From Pardosa pseudoannulata (lineage: Eukaryota; Arthropoda; Arachnida; Araneae; Lycosidae), in assembly GCA_032207245.1 (NCBI GenBank), contig CM063501.1, forward strand, positions 61,954,793-62,018,792: a DNA stretch of 64,000 nucleotides. The letters run 5' to 3'. Position numbers and translations under genes: made by a program. The notes below the pieces were generated by a model that had not been told where the DNA came from, did not search any database, and saw nothing but the letters and a program-made list of their open reading frames with translations. Shown in pieces: positions 13,498-26,500 of the stretch; the stretch's first letter is position 1; every line of letters starts with the position of its first letter.

Positions 13498-13967
13498 TTC
13501 CCGAAATTTTGAAAAGAATTTTTGGAAAAATCTATTTTTGAAAATAAAAAAAAAGTTTCTAAGAACCAACTTCCACTTCATCAAATAAAAATATATAAAT
13601 GAATTTTGAACATAATCACAAAGTTATATCTTTTGTCGCCCTTTTTCCTTTTTTGCCACGTCCACAATTTTTTTTTCTACCGAAGAACAACAATTATACT
13701 ATGTGATTGTCTTTTTTAAAGCAATATGTTAAAATTTGAATTTATGTATTAAGAAATTAAATTTGTTTTCTAGATAACCAACACACACATTGATATATGT
13801 ATGTTTGTATTATGTTATACAGAACATGCTTATATTTGCAACTCTCTAATAGGATGATATATATTAGAATATATTAATATATTGATGTTTGGTAAATGAT
13901 ATATCACAATATTAAAAATCAGATATCATCTAGCTCTAGTTTTGACATCCAGAAATTAACCTTAATA

Positions 13968-14707
13968 CAGGCTTGCAATTCCGTCACTTTTCTCACCTTT
14001 AGTCACTTTTTTTTACAATTGATCACTTTTAGTCACTTTTTTAATTAAACAGTCACTTTTTTCATGGTGTATCACAGCAAAAGTCTGTTGTTGAAAAAAG
14101 AAAATCGGAATTAATAACAAAATATTTTAATAAAAGACCAAAAATGGGATGCTCTAATCTTACTTTTCTTATTAAAATGTAATTAGTCATATGGTTTCCA
14201 GAATTTAGTGATTTTAAAAAGTCGTAAAGAAGTTCCTGAAATCTACATTTGTACTAAAATGTACATTTAATACATTAAAGTAATTTACTCCAAAGCACAC
14301 ACTTCTCTTCTTTTTCTTCACAATTTTTGTTTAGGGACTCTAATCTAGCTATGTACATATTTCAAAACATCATTAATATATACAGAAAATTGTGATTCGA
14401 AAATTAATGTATTGTATGTTTTCAAATCTAATTTATAGATTTTCTTGACTAAAAAGCAATGTTGAGTTGTGTTAAACAAAATTTTTAACCTTTTTCTCTA
14501 TTTGACGCTAAAATCATGTCTTGCATGAATCATTTGATTTCGAGTTAAAATAAATAGAGAAATCTTAATAATAGCATCTGTAATCAAGAGGAGAAAAAAA
14601 TATCGCTTTTTTTTTTAATAATTGTTTAGTCACTTTTTAGTCACTAATTCTGTATTATTTGTCACTTTTCTCACCTTTTTGAAAGTACCTCAGCAGTTGC
14701 AAGCCTG
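13968..14707. mobile_element. 740-bp non-autonomous DNA element with 11-bp perfect terminal inverted repeats
   Basis: It starts CAGGCTTGCAA and ends TTGCAAGCCTG, an exact inverse. TTAATA flanks both sides (13962-13967 and 14708-14713). GTCACTTTTCTCACCTTT occurs just inside both ends in the same orientation, with several extra copies of AGTCACTTTT. There is no coding capacity. CAGG-type ends suggest a hAT relative, but hAT elements give 8-bp duplications, so the class is open. Confidence 0.7.
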
Positions 14708-14841
14708 TTAATATAATTTTTATTTTAAATTAGTAATGTATACTTTTTCAGAAAATTTTGAATGATATTCAGAATTTTTTTTTTTTTACTTGGAATAACC
14801 CATGGTACAATTGTTTATAAAAAAAAATTTTGAAAACTTTG

Positions 14842-14925
14842 TTTGGAGTCTGCTTTAAAGAGTAGATCCCGGTTTTATTAGCCTCCATGTTACAAAACAG
14901 AAAACCGTAGCGCACCAAACCAAAT
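14842..14925 (+). mobile_element. tRNA-derived SINE, 3' part only
   Basis: It matches the family's second half: GGAGTCTGCTTTAAAGAGTAG, ATCCCGG, TTAGCCTCC, ACCGTAGCGC, ACCAAACCAAA. It is 5' truncated, as expected for LINE-driven retrotransposition. Confidence 0.75.
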
Positions 14926-15329
14926 CGTAACATACTTAGCATGAAAATCTTATTTAAAATTTTTCTTCCAATAATGATTTTAATTTTTCTTTTAAATTGT
15001 ACTTTTTTTAAAAAAATTGTAAGTCAATAACTGGAAATATGTGTACATTATTCGTTGCGCCAATCAGCTATCACCAAACGCATACCATTGAACTTACTTT
15101 TTATCGGAAAAACTTATTCTGTTATGCTATATGATAACAGATCAAAGGTTTTCATTACACACAAGTAAATATTATCGGCATCTTTATCGCATGTTGTGTT
15201 GCGAAGTTGCATACTTTGTTTGATTTCACTTTCACTCCTACTCAAATTGATGAGCCTAGACAGTGACAAGCACTTGTTTTAAAAGCAGACAAAATAAAAA
15301 CATGGGCTAAAATTATTTATTATAAGGCC

Positions 15330-15640
15330 CAATAAAGTCTAAAGGTGCCTCCACTCTATGGTCCACCGCAAGCCATTACCACCGTCTGGATAGGGTTTGG
15401 CTTATCGTGGCCGATGGCGGCAGACGATAAAATAGCCTTGGCGGACGATGGCTTCGGAGGCGGTTTTTCTCCAAAGATCAAAGGCAGTCAGATGCGCAAC
15501 TAAAGTGCGCAGTAGACCCTATGGACGAATCAATGCGCTCAGCTCATTTAGTGGCCCAGCGTGTGGATGCGACCCGTGAACCATCGTTCGATGTCACCAT
15601 CAGGAAGTGGTGAACAACTGGCCATAGTGTGGATGCTACA
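15330..15640. repeat. GC-richer foldback-like element, class unknown
   Basis: GCCTCCACTCTATGG near the left end and CCATAGTGTGGATGC near the right are an imperfect inverse (12 of 15). GTGTGGATGCGACCC is a second related motif inside. The base composition differs sharply from the flanks. Confidence 0.35.
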
Positions 15641-16739
15641 TATAAGATATAGTATATTGTGAAAATCCATATACAATTGAGATTGATGAAGTTAGTTACA
15701 TTTCTAAAAATTCCGTCTTTCAACGCAACAGTGGGCATTCATTCAGCTGGATGAAACTAGCTCGAAAATTTCATTGAAATGTGAAATGTAATTGAGAATA
15801 ACAATCAAATCCGGGTCTTTACTATCCATCGCCTTAAAAATATTATTATTAACACAATAGTCAATTCAGTACTTAGTAATATCTACTTGAAATAGTTTTT
15901 AAAACAAATATTTTCGAATTAAGTATTTGCAACACTCCAGGTGCATTTTTAACCTTCACAGATCTTCGAAATTTATCGACAGTATATGTTGGAGAGCTTA
16001 AATTGAAAGTTCGTTAAAATTAATATCTTTAGAACGGTTGGAAACCTTTTTATTTTTAAATAATTATATTTTATACAGGAAAATGGATATTTTAACTATT
16101 ATTTTTTCTAAATATATTTTTGGTTGATGCTTACGATAACAAATAAAGTATATTGTATGAGCCTAAAAGGTATCATATGAATAAAAATGATCCTATAATA
16201 CCAAAATGGATGCGAGTGGAACATTTTTAATATGGCTTCTCTTGAAGCACTTATTAATAACTTTTAAAATTAAGTGTGAAAATGTGAACATTTCCCCATA
16301 AATATATTGCTAATAACTTGCCATATTTCCAGATAAAAAAATTAATTTGGAATGTCCGTTGTCCCCTTAGCAGTTTTTTTCTTCTTTCCGTACATACTCG
16401 ACCACACCAATGTTATACGAAGTGGATAAGTATGAACTCCTCTGTTGTACTTTATATAAAATTGTAAACAGTGAATTCAAGATATTAATTCTGTTTTTTA
16501 ATTTTTTTATTTTAATAAAGTTTTAAACTATTTTCAATTAAAAATTCTCACAAGAATATCCTGCATATACAAAAATAAATACTTTTAATTTTTTATGATA
16601 TTTTTGCGTATAAAAATTAAACACGCTTATAAATGATATATATTTCTCTATTTTATTTTTTATAAACGCTGAGACTGAAAGTTTCTCAACTATTGTTTTT
16701 AAAATCCATAGATACCGGATAGCACTTCTAAATGGACCA

Positions 16740-16777
16740 CATCTCTATCACTAAGTTAATCTCTATCACTAAGTTAA
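16740..16777. repeat. Short direct repeat, two copies of about 18 bp
   Basis: ATCTCTATCACTAAGTTA is repeated back to back. Confidence 0.85.
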
Positions 16778-17388
16778 GTGGTTTCAGTATTTTGAAATTT
16801 TTCGACTTTGAGGGAAGTCTTAACCTTTTAAAACTCGAATAAAAATGGAGAAAAATTTTATTGCAGTTTTGAAGAAACTAAAATTTTTCTGAATCATATG
16901 TTTCAAAACACATGAAAGCATTGATTGACAAAACGCATGATTGCAAAGAGAAATGCAGATGTTGGATTTAACACGTGCTTTAAAAACTTTTAAATGCAAT
17001 TTTCTCAAAATTACATTTTTACAAATTGCACGCATAATTAAAAAAAACCTTAATTAGTAAGCATAGGGTATCAATGTCTGTAAAGACTTATTTAATAATT
17101 TATACATATTTTTAATTCATTATTTTGAAAACTATGTAATATAAAGTATCAAATTTTGGCTTTCTTTTTTTCAATTGAATATCGGAATAAAATTTTTTTG
17201 TAAATTTCGAAAATTACTTAGGTGTAGGTTATCACCTATTCTTATTTTAAAAAAGTAAACATTTTAATTGTACATTGATATTTTATTACGTAAATTTGCA
17301 CGTCGTAGCTTAGTATCAAATGTTCATTACTAGAGGTAAACAACTTTAAATGTAATAATTGTTTTCTATTCTCCACAGTATTTATGTA

Positions 17389-17428
17389 TATTCGTAAATG
17401 TATGTATACATACACACATTTACGAATA
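17389..17428. repeat. Small palindrome
   Basis: TATTCGTAAATGT on the left is the exact inverse of ACATTTACGAATA on the right, around a TATGTATACATAC core that is itself palindromic. Confidence 0.85.
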
Positions 17429-18849
17429 ATGAAACAGTCGCATATAAAAATTGTATGCAGACTAAACAATAAATAAAGATATAGCTAAGCTTTGAAAATT
17501 GGTCCAAAAGTGCTTCTTTTCAAACTTTAAGTTTGGAATTCTCCTTTATTTTTTATAATGTATTACCTGCTGCGGAGATTTCTGCATCATTAGTTTTTCC
17601 AGATCTCAGATGAAACAGTTATAGCTAATTAATTTATTTTATCACTCGTCACGTTCATGCATAATTTTAACTTTGAAATGTTTTTCTCAGATTTCATATT
17701 TAGCTTGTGCGCGTGTTATCTTACAAACTACTTCTAATACTTAAATGAAAATTTCACGTACTAATGTTACATACGCATATGTTACTACTTATGACATCAA
17801 ATAATTTTATTACATTTTAAATTTTGGAATTTTAATATTAAGAATTTGACATATTTTTAAATTTTGTAATATGTTTTACATATAATTTTATGTATGGATT
17901 TTATATGATGTAAGCTGTATATTATTATATGCTGTATGGTATTATCAGTTATATTGGTGAAAGAATTTGTATTATGATTATAAAGTACTTTCCGACATTT
18001 GCGGGTAAGACTGTCTTTTATTTTCCATATAATAAACTCTAATATATTATAATATTTTTATAAAATATATTTTTCATAAAAATATCTCAATATACGTAGA
18101 AAAAAAAAGACACTAGTCACAAAAGAGTCATAAAGGTTTTAAAAATTTTCTGAGAAAGCTCATATTTGTTCATTTATTTACTCAATTTTGAAATTCTTTT
18201 ACGAAAAATAACATTTTAAAACAAATTCTTGTTTGAGCTTTCACAATTTAACGTTATTTTTTTTAAAGCGATAATGTTTAACTGTACCGTAAATCCTGAT
18301 TTATTTATTTTTATTCAAAATAAAATTTCATAATTTCTAACTTTTCATCGTATACATTTAAATTTACTTATGGGAGAAGGATTTTATTTATTTATTTTGA
18401 AAGAAAATTTAGCTTGAATTCAAGTTGCACATTCTTTCAAAGCATTTAAGATACGTCTAAAAATTGAAACGGAGAAATAAAGTGAAGATTTTGATTGTGA
18501 ATGATTTTGAATAAGATGATGATTTTGTACTCTGTGTTACAACTGAAAGATAATTTTTATCTAGATCTAGATTTTTATAAATTATATTTTTGACAATGAT
18601 TATTGCGTGAAACGTCAAAGATAAAGCTCTCCCACCCTAAAAAATACGTCATCTGAATTTTGAATACTTGTTATCAAAACTTTTCAAAAGAGAAGGCGTG
18701 AATGGAGAATCTAGCAAAAGTTTCGTTTTTGTCTGTTCGTTTGTTGAATATTTTTTTTTATCTGAGGTTTTGAAGAGAAAAATTGAGATATGGATAAAAA
18801 ATAAAAACATAAAAAAGCGCGTAAAAGATTAAAAAAAACCTCTTTCCTC

Positions 18850-19280
18850 TAAAACGGGCCTCACCATCCCGCTCCGCGCCAACGGACTTATCTTACACGA
18901 TAGAGGCTCTCTCTCTCCGATGGGACCTAATCCCCACCTTTTGATGCTGCAACTGTCCCGTCAACAGCTGAGGCACAAAAGGCAGGCAATTGTGTGAATA
19001 ACTTCTCAGCTGAGTGAGACGGAGCTTAAAAAACCGACTACCTTGCGCGTCAAACCAGTTTGGGCCGATCTACCTGTACACCAAGGCTCTTTTCGGGCTA
19101 GGCAAAGAATGTGTTTTGCAAGTCAGCGGGACAACAACCGTTTCTTCGCAGTTCTCTATCAATTTAGTGACTGTTATTTTGCCCAAAAATCGTGATGGTC
19201 AGTTAGTTAAATAGCCGAGGGCTCAAATTTTGTGTAAGCTGGCGAGAAATTGTTGCCGTCTCGCCCTATTTGCTTGAGAA
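18850..19280 (+). promoter_or_regulatory. numb: Probable numb promoter and 5' UTR
   Basis: This stretch is clearly richer in G+C and CpG than the surrounding AT-rich DNA and leads straight into the MGN exon. TCAGTTAG near 19196-19203 resembles an arthropod initiator. No convincing TATA box is visible. The transcription start cannot be fixed from sequence alone, and other upstream exons are possible. Confidence 0.45.
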
Positions 19281-19332
19281 ATGGGCAACCAGCACTCGGA
19301 ATTACGAGAGAAACCAGCCAGAAAGAGGATGG
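19281..19332 (+). CDS. numb: numb coding exon 1: myristoylation-type N-terminus
   Basis: This exon encodes [17 protein letters not shown] plus one base of the next codon. An in-frame TGA lies two codons before the ATG (19275-19277), and the start context is good (A at -3, G at +4). The donor is GTGAGT at 19333. The leftover G joins TT of exon 2 to make GTT (Val), followed directly by the conserved ATG of MDRLRRS, so the frame is continuous. MGNxxS fits the N-myristoyltransferase consensus, and Drosophila Numb also starts with MGN before its own MDRLRRS. The exon is short, so it is less certain than the others. The alternative is that an untranslated exon is used here and translation starts at residue 19. 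Confidence 0.8.
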
Positions 19333-22300
19333 GTGAGTACTTGTGTCTCTTTAAACACCTCGCCTCTCTTGTTGCTGCTTTTCCGAAGCCCTCTCTCTTA
19401 TTAATTTGATAAAGCGATGTTCGTTTTATATCGTAAACAACCAGCGGGGGATAGAAATGTGCATGCTTAATGAGGTTAAACCTTGAGCGTAGGTCGAATG
19501 CTATGCCAGTTAACGAAGGTCGACTTTGACTACCCATCGCGATTGGGGAATGCAAGTATAGGAATTTTTTGGTGTCACTTCTCATTGGGACATTCTTCTT
19601 ATCCAATTACAAATGAGCAGCTTGATTTTTTTCTCCAATTTTGTACACAAATATTTCAACCTTCCGCCATGAGAGAAGTGTATAGAAAATGACAATTAAA
19701 AAGCTACCAGTTTCGTTTTTGTTGTGGGGAAAAAAATGTGAATAGGCCATTTTCATCATTAGAAACGTAGGTAAAGGGAAACGTACTATGTTTATAAATT
19801 GTTACTTGTTTCAAAGACATTTTTTAAAGAACTTGCCCATTGATATTTGAAGTAATCATCTACTTTCATTTTATCCTAGTGAGTAACTTTTTTCCCCCTT
19901 CTCTTTGTGTATTGAGTGATGATCTCATTACAGTTTTACTTTATAAGATGCTGATCTTATTATAAAATAAAAATGAAATAGTTGTAATATGTGTCTACAA
20001 TTAATAGTATATTTAGCTTTGTATAATAAAATCATATAATAGTAATGCTGTACAAAAGTTCTTTTTTAAATAAACAAATTGAAATTTTAATTATGTTTAT
20101 TTTGTGGTTTTGAATCTCAATAACTACTGTCAATAAGTTTAAATTTTCTAAACATTTCATTTACTTCTTCTCCATGTAGAGAAATAGGAGTGTATTATTT
20201 TGTTATATTTGTGATCTTATAGAATTTTATGTTTTATTAATGTGTTTACACTTGCGTTAATTTTGACAACAAATAATTTTCAGTAATTGTTGTAATTTAA
20301 TAACTTACTGATACACTAAGTTGGTTTATTAATGTATTTCAGTTATGGATCGTCTTAGAAGAAGTTTACGTGATAGTTTTCGTCGAAAAAAAGATCATAT
20401 TCCTGAATGTAGTAAACCCCACCAGTGGCAGGCTGATGAAGCAGCAGTCCGTGCTGGTACATGCAGCTTCCCTGTTAAGGTACAATATCTTCCCCTCATT
20501 TATTTAGGACTATAAAATTTATATATCTATATCATGCTGTTGACAACTTTATGCTGAATAAAATAGATTATAAAACTGCTTATATTATATATTTCATACT
20601 TTGCACTTTCAACTCAGCAAATAAAAATAACCTTTTATGTTATTTATGAGAGCTTTGTTTTTGTTTTCTGACGTTCCTAATTTCCTAAATTAAATTCATA
20701 TAAAAAAATATCCATTCAACATCCGTTCATTCATGATGAAAAGAACAAGTAATATATATAAAAAAAATTTTAAAGTCAATTCATACTTAAGTTCACAAAG
20801 AATTTTATTGTAGTTACTTTTTATTAAATAATTACAATTAATATAAATATGTATATACATATGACAAAATCACAATAGTAAGTGTTAGAATAGAAAGTGA
20901 ATTTTCTTGAAATTTTCCATTTTCCTTTTTATATCTACAATTAGATTAAACATTTTCTTAGGAAGAAATTAAATATGTGTCAAACATTTTTCCAGTCTTC
21001 AACAAAAAATTTCTTTGTTTATTTGCACCTACTATAAAAATCTTGTGTAATCTCATGTAATCCTGATTCTTAGATTTATTGTAAACTGAATGACGAAGCA
21101 TTGGCAAAATCAGAAGACTCACACCAATAACTTGGCTTGAGTCTTCTGACAAAACTAAAATTAATTAAATTAAATTAATGAATTAATATTTGAAAAAACT
21201 GTATTAATATCAAGTGTCATCCACTAAAAGTTTAAAAAAATGTATCTGAAAGTAAGTGGATATAAATAAAAAGTATTTTATTAATGATTAAAAATTTGAA
21301 CAATATATATATGTATATATAGGGTAGAGATTGTGAACTTATAGTAGGAATTTAAAATATGTGCAATTACCTGTGTGCATAGATATTGTATTCTTTATTT
21401 TTTTATCCTTTTTTTTCTCCTGCTTTTCCCTAAATCTGTCTTTATCAACTGCTAAATTTCCTTTAATCCCAAATAAGTACGTAATAGCAGTTTAAACTTA
21501 TACTAATACTGTCTAGATTTTGTATAGTATTATTATTCAAAACTTTAAGCAGTATTTTGTTCTAAATTTTCCCCCTACTATTTCTGTATATGTTTATAGA
21601 AGTGATTTAGAAGAAGTAAAAAAAAATCGAAGGTTTTGTGTTTTTATCATCAGTGTAAAATTTTTATTAATTTTGGAAGGATTGTTATTTTATACTGGCA
21701 ATGAGAAAAGAATGAACATTTTGAAAATTTAAAGATTTATTGCCATCATTGGAGAGCTAAAATACTAAATAAGACTAATAAATATTGACTATAATTTACA
21801 GAATGTTTTTAACTTCAATGTGTTTGAAAAAGTTGTTTCCAAGGTTTTGTAAACTACAAAATTTATTTTAGATATATTTTTAATGCTTATTTTTGTTCAT
21901 ACTCAATAAATATAATGCAGAAAATGGACCACCCACTCACATTTCCATAATAGGTAGAAATAAAAGTGTTTCCTTTTTATAGGTAACCTTAGCTATGTTA
22001 TCTATCTGATAAAATTTCTGAAAAAAGGAAGTGAGTAGGTGTTCTGTATAAAGAGATTAAAATCATTTCTAAGAAAGCATTGTTTTATCCTATTTTACTT
22101 TGCTTCTTTCCCTTTTTAATTTCTGAAATATATGATTACATCTTGTTTAGATGTGTGTTCTCTTGTTTGTGTTTACACTGAAGAAATAATGCTTCTTGAA
22201 TAAAAATAAAACTTTAAATATTTTTCTCACACATTTGGTATTAATAAAAAGAATTTTTACAAGATTACATAGTCATTTATGTTTGTAAAACTAAAAATGT

Positions 22301-23518
22301 TAAACTGATTTTGTTACTAAAATCTCTTTGAGCTTTTAGTTAATTTATTATAAAAATAAACATATCTTCAATATTTTTTCATCTTGTTTTTTAATAAAAA
22401 ATAACTAAACAGTTTATTATTAACTCCATGTATTCATTTTATTTGATTGAGTTAGAAGACATTTTAAATAACTGTTAATTCAGTCTAGTTGTAGTGTAAT
22501 GTTTGTGTTGTGAAAAATAAAATTAGCCCTCAGTATATGAATTCAAATATACTTATATTTAATTTCATACATGTACAGTTTTAGCTGTACTGTTAAGTGA
22601 GGCAAGGTATTTTTAAAAGGCAGATTTTGTTTCATAAACTATTTTAGTATTACTGTTATTATAAAATGCTAATTTATTTTATTAAACTTTGGTAATTTTG
22701 CCAATATATTTTCTTCCAAAGTAACAATTTAAAAACTACTTGTTACTTCTTTCCCAATAAGTGTTGATTATAAAAATAAACTAATTTTGTACCTGCTAAC
22801 ACTCAAAAATATATTTATGTGCTCATAAAGTTTATATACAGAATGCTTAAAATATTTTTCAGTTTCATGTAGTTGTAATTTGACTTCTTTTATGAAAACT
22901 CAATTTTAATTTATGTTTATATATGAGGAATTATTTTATAATATGCCTATGTTTTGAGAAACTAATGTTTTTTTAAACATTTTCAGTACCTTGGATGTGT
23001 TGAAGTTTTTGAATCTAGGGGCATGCAAGTGTGTGAAGAAGCATTAAGAGTATTAAGAGTAAGTTCTTAATTGTATTTTTCCTTATTTTTGGGGAATTTA
23101 ATAGAAAGTTACTTCATTTAGAAGAATAAATGTTTCTTATTTTTGTACACATACACAAATGTTAAATGTCTGAAATAGAATTTTGTGTATGCATTTATGT
23201 AATATTTAAGTAAAAATATAATTATATAACTATAAAAAAATTCAATAATTTAATAAAATTTGGTTTTTGTATAAAAAAAATTCACTGACATAATCTTTTA
23301 GTGTTGTGTACATCATATTATATTTGTACTGCTTTTGTAACTAAGTGAATATAATATTTGTTAAATATTGTTAAAGCTTTTTAAAATTAAATTGCAGAAT
23401 GTTTTAACCATTAATAAAAGCAAATTGAGTGGTAATTTTAAAAATCAAATCTGTATACTCATGATCTACATATGTAGATTTTGTGCTAATGCACTGCATT
23501 TTATTGTGAATAAAAAAA

Positions 23519-23593
<75 letters not shown>

Positions 23594-26500
23594 GAGGGGG
23601 AGTGGAAGTAAGGAGAAGCAAACTGTATACATTTAGTAATTTATGATGTCTCTTTTCCATACAAATTTTTCTGTAAGTTTGCAAAATTGCCACTTCATTT
23701 TTCAGTTGGTAATAACAGTAATACCAAGCAATATTTTTACAAAATTGAAAACTGCATCTATTTGTGTCCTGGGAAACAGACCAATAATTTCTATTTATAT
23801 CGAATTTAATCCTTATATTAAGACATCTGTTCCATTTACATATTCCATCACATTTATGTTTATATAAAATATCTTGAGCCTGTGTGGGGGTTATTTCTGC
23901 TTATGCTAAGTGTTTAAATTTGAAAAATTTGCTGTTATAAAAATATGTACTGATGATAGAAGATATAAGTATTTAAATATAATATGCATTTTTTTTTTTT
24001 TAAATTTCCTATAGAAATAGCATTTACTTCAAATGAAATGTTTCATACATTAGTAGAAAACACCAAATATATCACTGTTAAAGTAATTTTTTTTTCAGAA
24101 TTAATTTCTTATCATAGTAAAGTTAACTCACAGTTATAATCTCTCATTGTTAAACTATGCTGTTTAATTGAATTTATTATATTTGTTATAAATTTCATAC
24201 AAAAAGAACTTATTTCTTCAGTTGATGTATACTCATTTAATATATTTGAATACCTTCTTTCATCTGTAGCATCGGTATCCCTATAATAAAATACAATCAA
24301 TTTGAATAATTGATAATTCTATTTACCTTTTGTGGAACAGTTTTTAACTATTGGTTCATTTCAGAATTCTAGACGAAGAATTATTAAGGGTACTCTATTT
24401 GTCACAGGAGATGGATTACGTGTTGTAGATGATGAAACTAAAGTGAGTTTATTTATAAATTTCTTTCCCTGTAGTTTCCTTTCTTCTGTTTCATATTTTT
24501 ATGGCATTTTTTTACCTAAAAAACTCTATTTTTTAAAAATACTTATATTTTGAAAAATACATGTTTCCAATTAAAATAAGATATAAATTATTAAATGAAT
24601 TTTCAATGAAATCATTTCATTATCAAAATAAATGGAATTTTTCACAAAATTTTAAGTGAAAATTTGTATTTAAATCAAATTTTATAAATCCTTATTAATA
24701 TAACATAGTACGATTTGTGTAGTATAATATAAAATATTTATCTGTATTAAAAACCAAAATAATTGCAGTAATACTAAAAATTATTTAAGTGTTCCAAATT
24801 TTGTGCAAATACAATTTTTAAAAAAAGTTTTCGAAAAAGGTCATTAAATTAAACAAATGAAAAAATTACATTTTAACATGTAAATGTTTTTAGTTAAATT
24901 TAATTTCAATACTTGAAGACATTTTGAAGAATGGTATTTATTGCAAACTAGCAAATGTGCCCGTGCTTCGCTACGGATAAGTTTTTATATTCTATTAAAT
25001 CAAACATTTTTTTTGTATATTACTCTGTAAATTCTACACAGAACAGTTCAAGTCATGAAAGAATATGTATATTTTTAATCTATGCGTATTTTAATCATAT
25101 TCGATTCTCATGATTAATTAATCCACATTAGAATTGTCTTAAGCTTCCAGAAAATATAAAAGCGTTTCCCGATTAAAAGTACAAAAATTTTATCAGTAGC
25201 GAAACACTTGTCATTCCCACTAAACTTCCATATAAGTTCCATACAATTTTATTTATCTATACATGCGTTAAGGGTGAATGTTATTTTTTCAAATTTATTT
25301 TCACCTGATTGTTAAACCTAATTAAAAGCATACAACAACTTATTCTTTTCAAAACTTATGCTTGTAGAATCAAGAAATATATAGCATATATATTTTTCAC
25401 GCCAATTAATATAAAAAGTACCGAATATGTACTACTATCTGACATTGATTGGCAATATAAGTACATATTATACAATAGAACGCGAATTAAACATATGGCC
25501 CATTTCTGAAGATCAATCAGGGACCATGTATTTTGTTTAGGAACGTAACTTACCTGGACCACAGACTCTATGATTTGTTTCATTTACCAGGTGTGGTTTT
25601 GTTCAAAACACACACTCATAAATGCATTTTTACACCTAACTCTAATTTTAATAATATCCGAAGTTGGCAATTACATACATATAGAAATCAGAATACGGAT
25701 CTTTATGTTATCGAGGCTATTGATACGTTGAAATAGTTATATATTCCATTTTACATAATCCTTGAATTCCCCACCCTCATTCTAGCGCATCACTCCCTCG
25801 TACCCTAGGTTTATACACCATATAACTGTTGATATAATCTGTTGGTGTTCTTGTCTTTCTACTAATTTTGTAGAAAACAAATAAAGTTTAAAATATTTAA
25901 ATTCTTACTTCTAAACACGCCGTTTGTAACATGTATTATGTATTATTATAACTGCCAGTCCTAACCCAAATGAAAAATATGAAGGAATGTTACTTAAAAT
26001 GATTATCATAGCCTGTTTTTTTTAATAGTCCAGTCATCCGGACTTTTCGATAACGGGGTCAGTTTGCTTCTGATAATCTGCACTCTAGAGTATTTTCATT
26101 TGGCTGGAAAAATTTTCGAGAAAGATAATTTTTCTATGATTAATTTTTCGCATGCATCTGTTAGCTTTTGCTAAATTAATCGAATTAATTTCGCTAAACA
26201 GACAATTTTTGAATGACTGACCTCAAACAAACCATTTTTAAAATCTATTTCTAACATAAAAACCTATTTTTTTTCTTTTTTTTAAAAATAATCTACACCT
26301 AACGTTTTGTTGATAATAACAAAATTTTTAAAACTTTTCTCACATTTTTCTTAAATATATTCTACAGATAACTGAATAAATACCATTAAATATATTCTGT
26401 CTAGTCTATTTTACATATTCCTTGTATCTGTTCTATTTTCGTTCTCTCTCCCACCTTCCTGAGGGGAACAAATATTACCCGGTACGCCTATACATACTAT

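Larger units (their letters stand above)
1..18849. other. Upstream intergenic region, no gene recognised
   Basis: Apart from the repeats listed individually, I see only AT-rich unique-looking sequence. Short open frames here, including those near 757-981, 6718-6912, 12263-12478 and 16820-17035, have no recognisable domain, splice context or codon pattern. A locally GC-richer patch at 9640-10000 and another at 15330-15640 stand out (see findings). Confidence 0.6.

Noticed and set aside
19223..19606. Minus-strand open frame of 127 codons opposite the numb first exon
   Set aside because: It lies in the GC-rich promoter/first-exon region where stops are rare by composition; no recognisable domain, and the + strand has a better explanation.
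26030..26110. Possible Tigger-like left end (AGTCCAGTCATCCGGAC...)
   Set aside because: No inverse right end or TA duplication could be matched; it may be an internal part of the intron-4 repeat.
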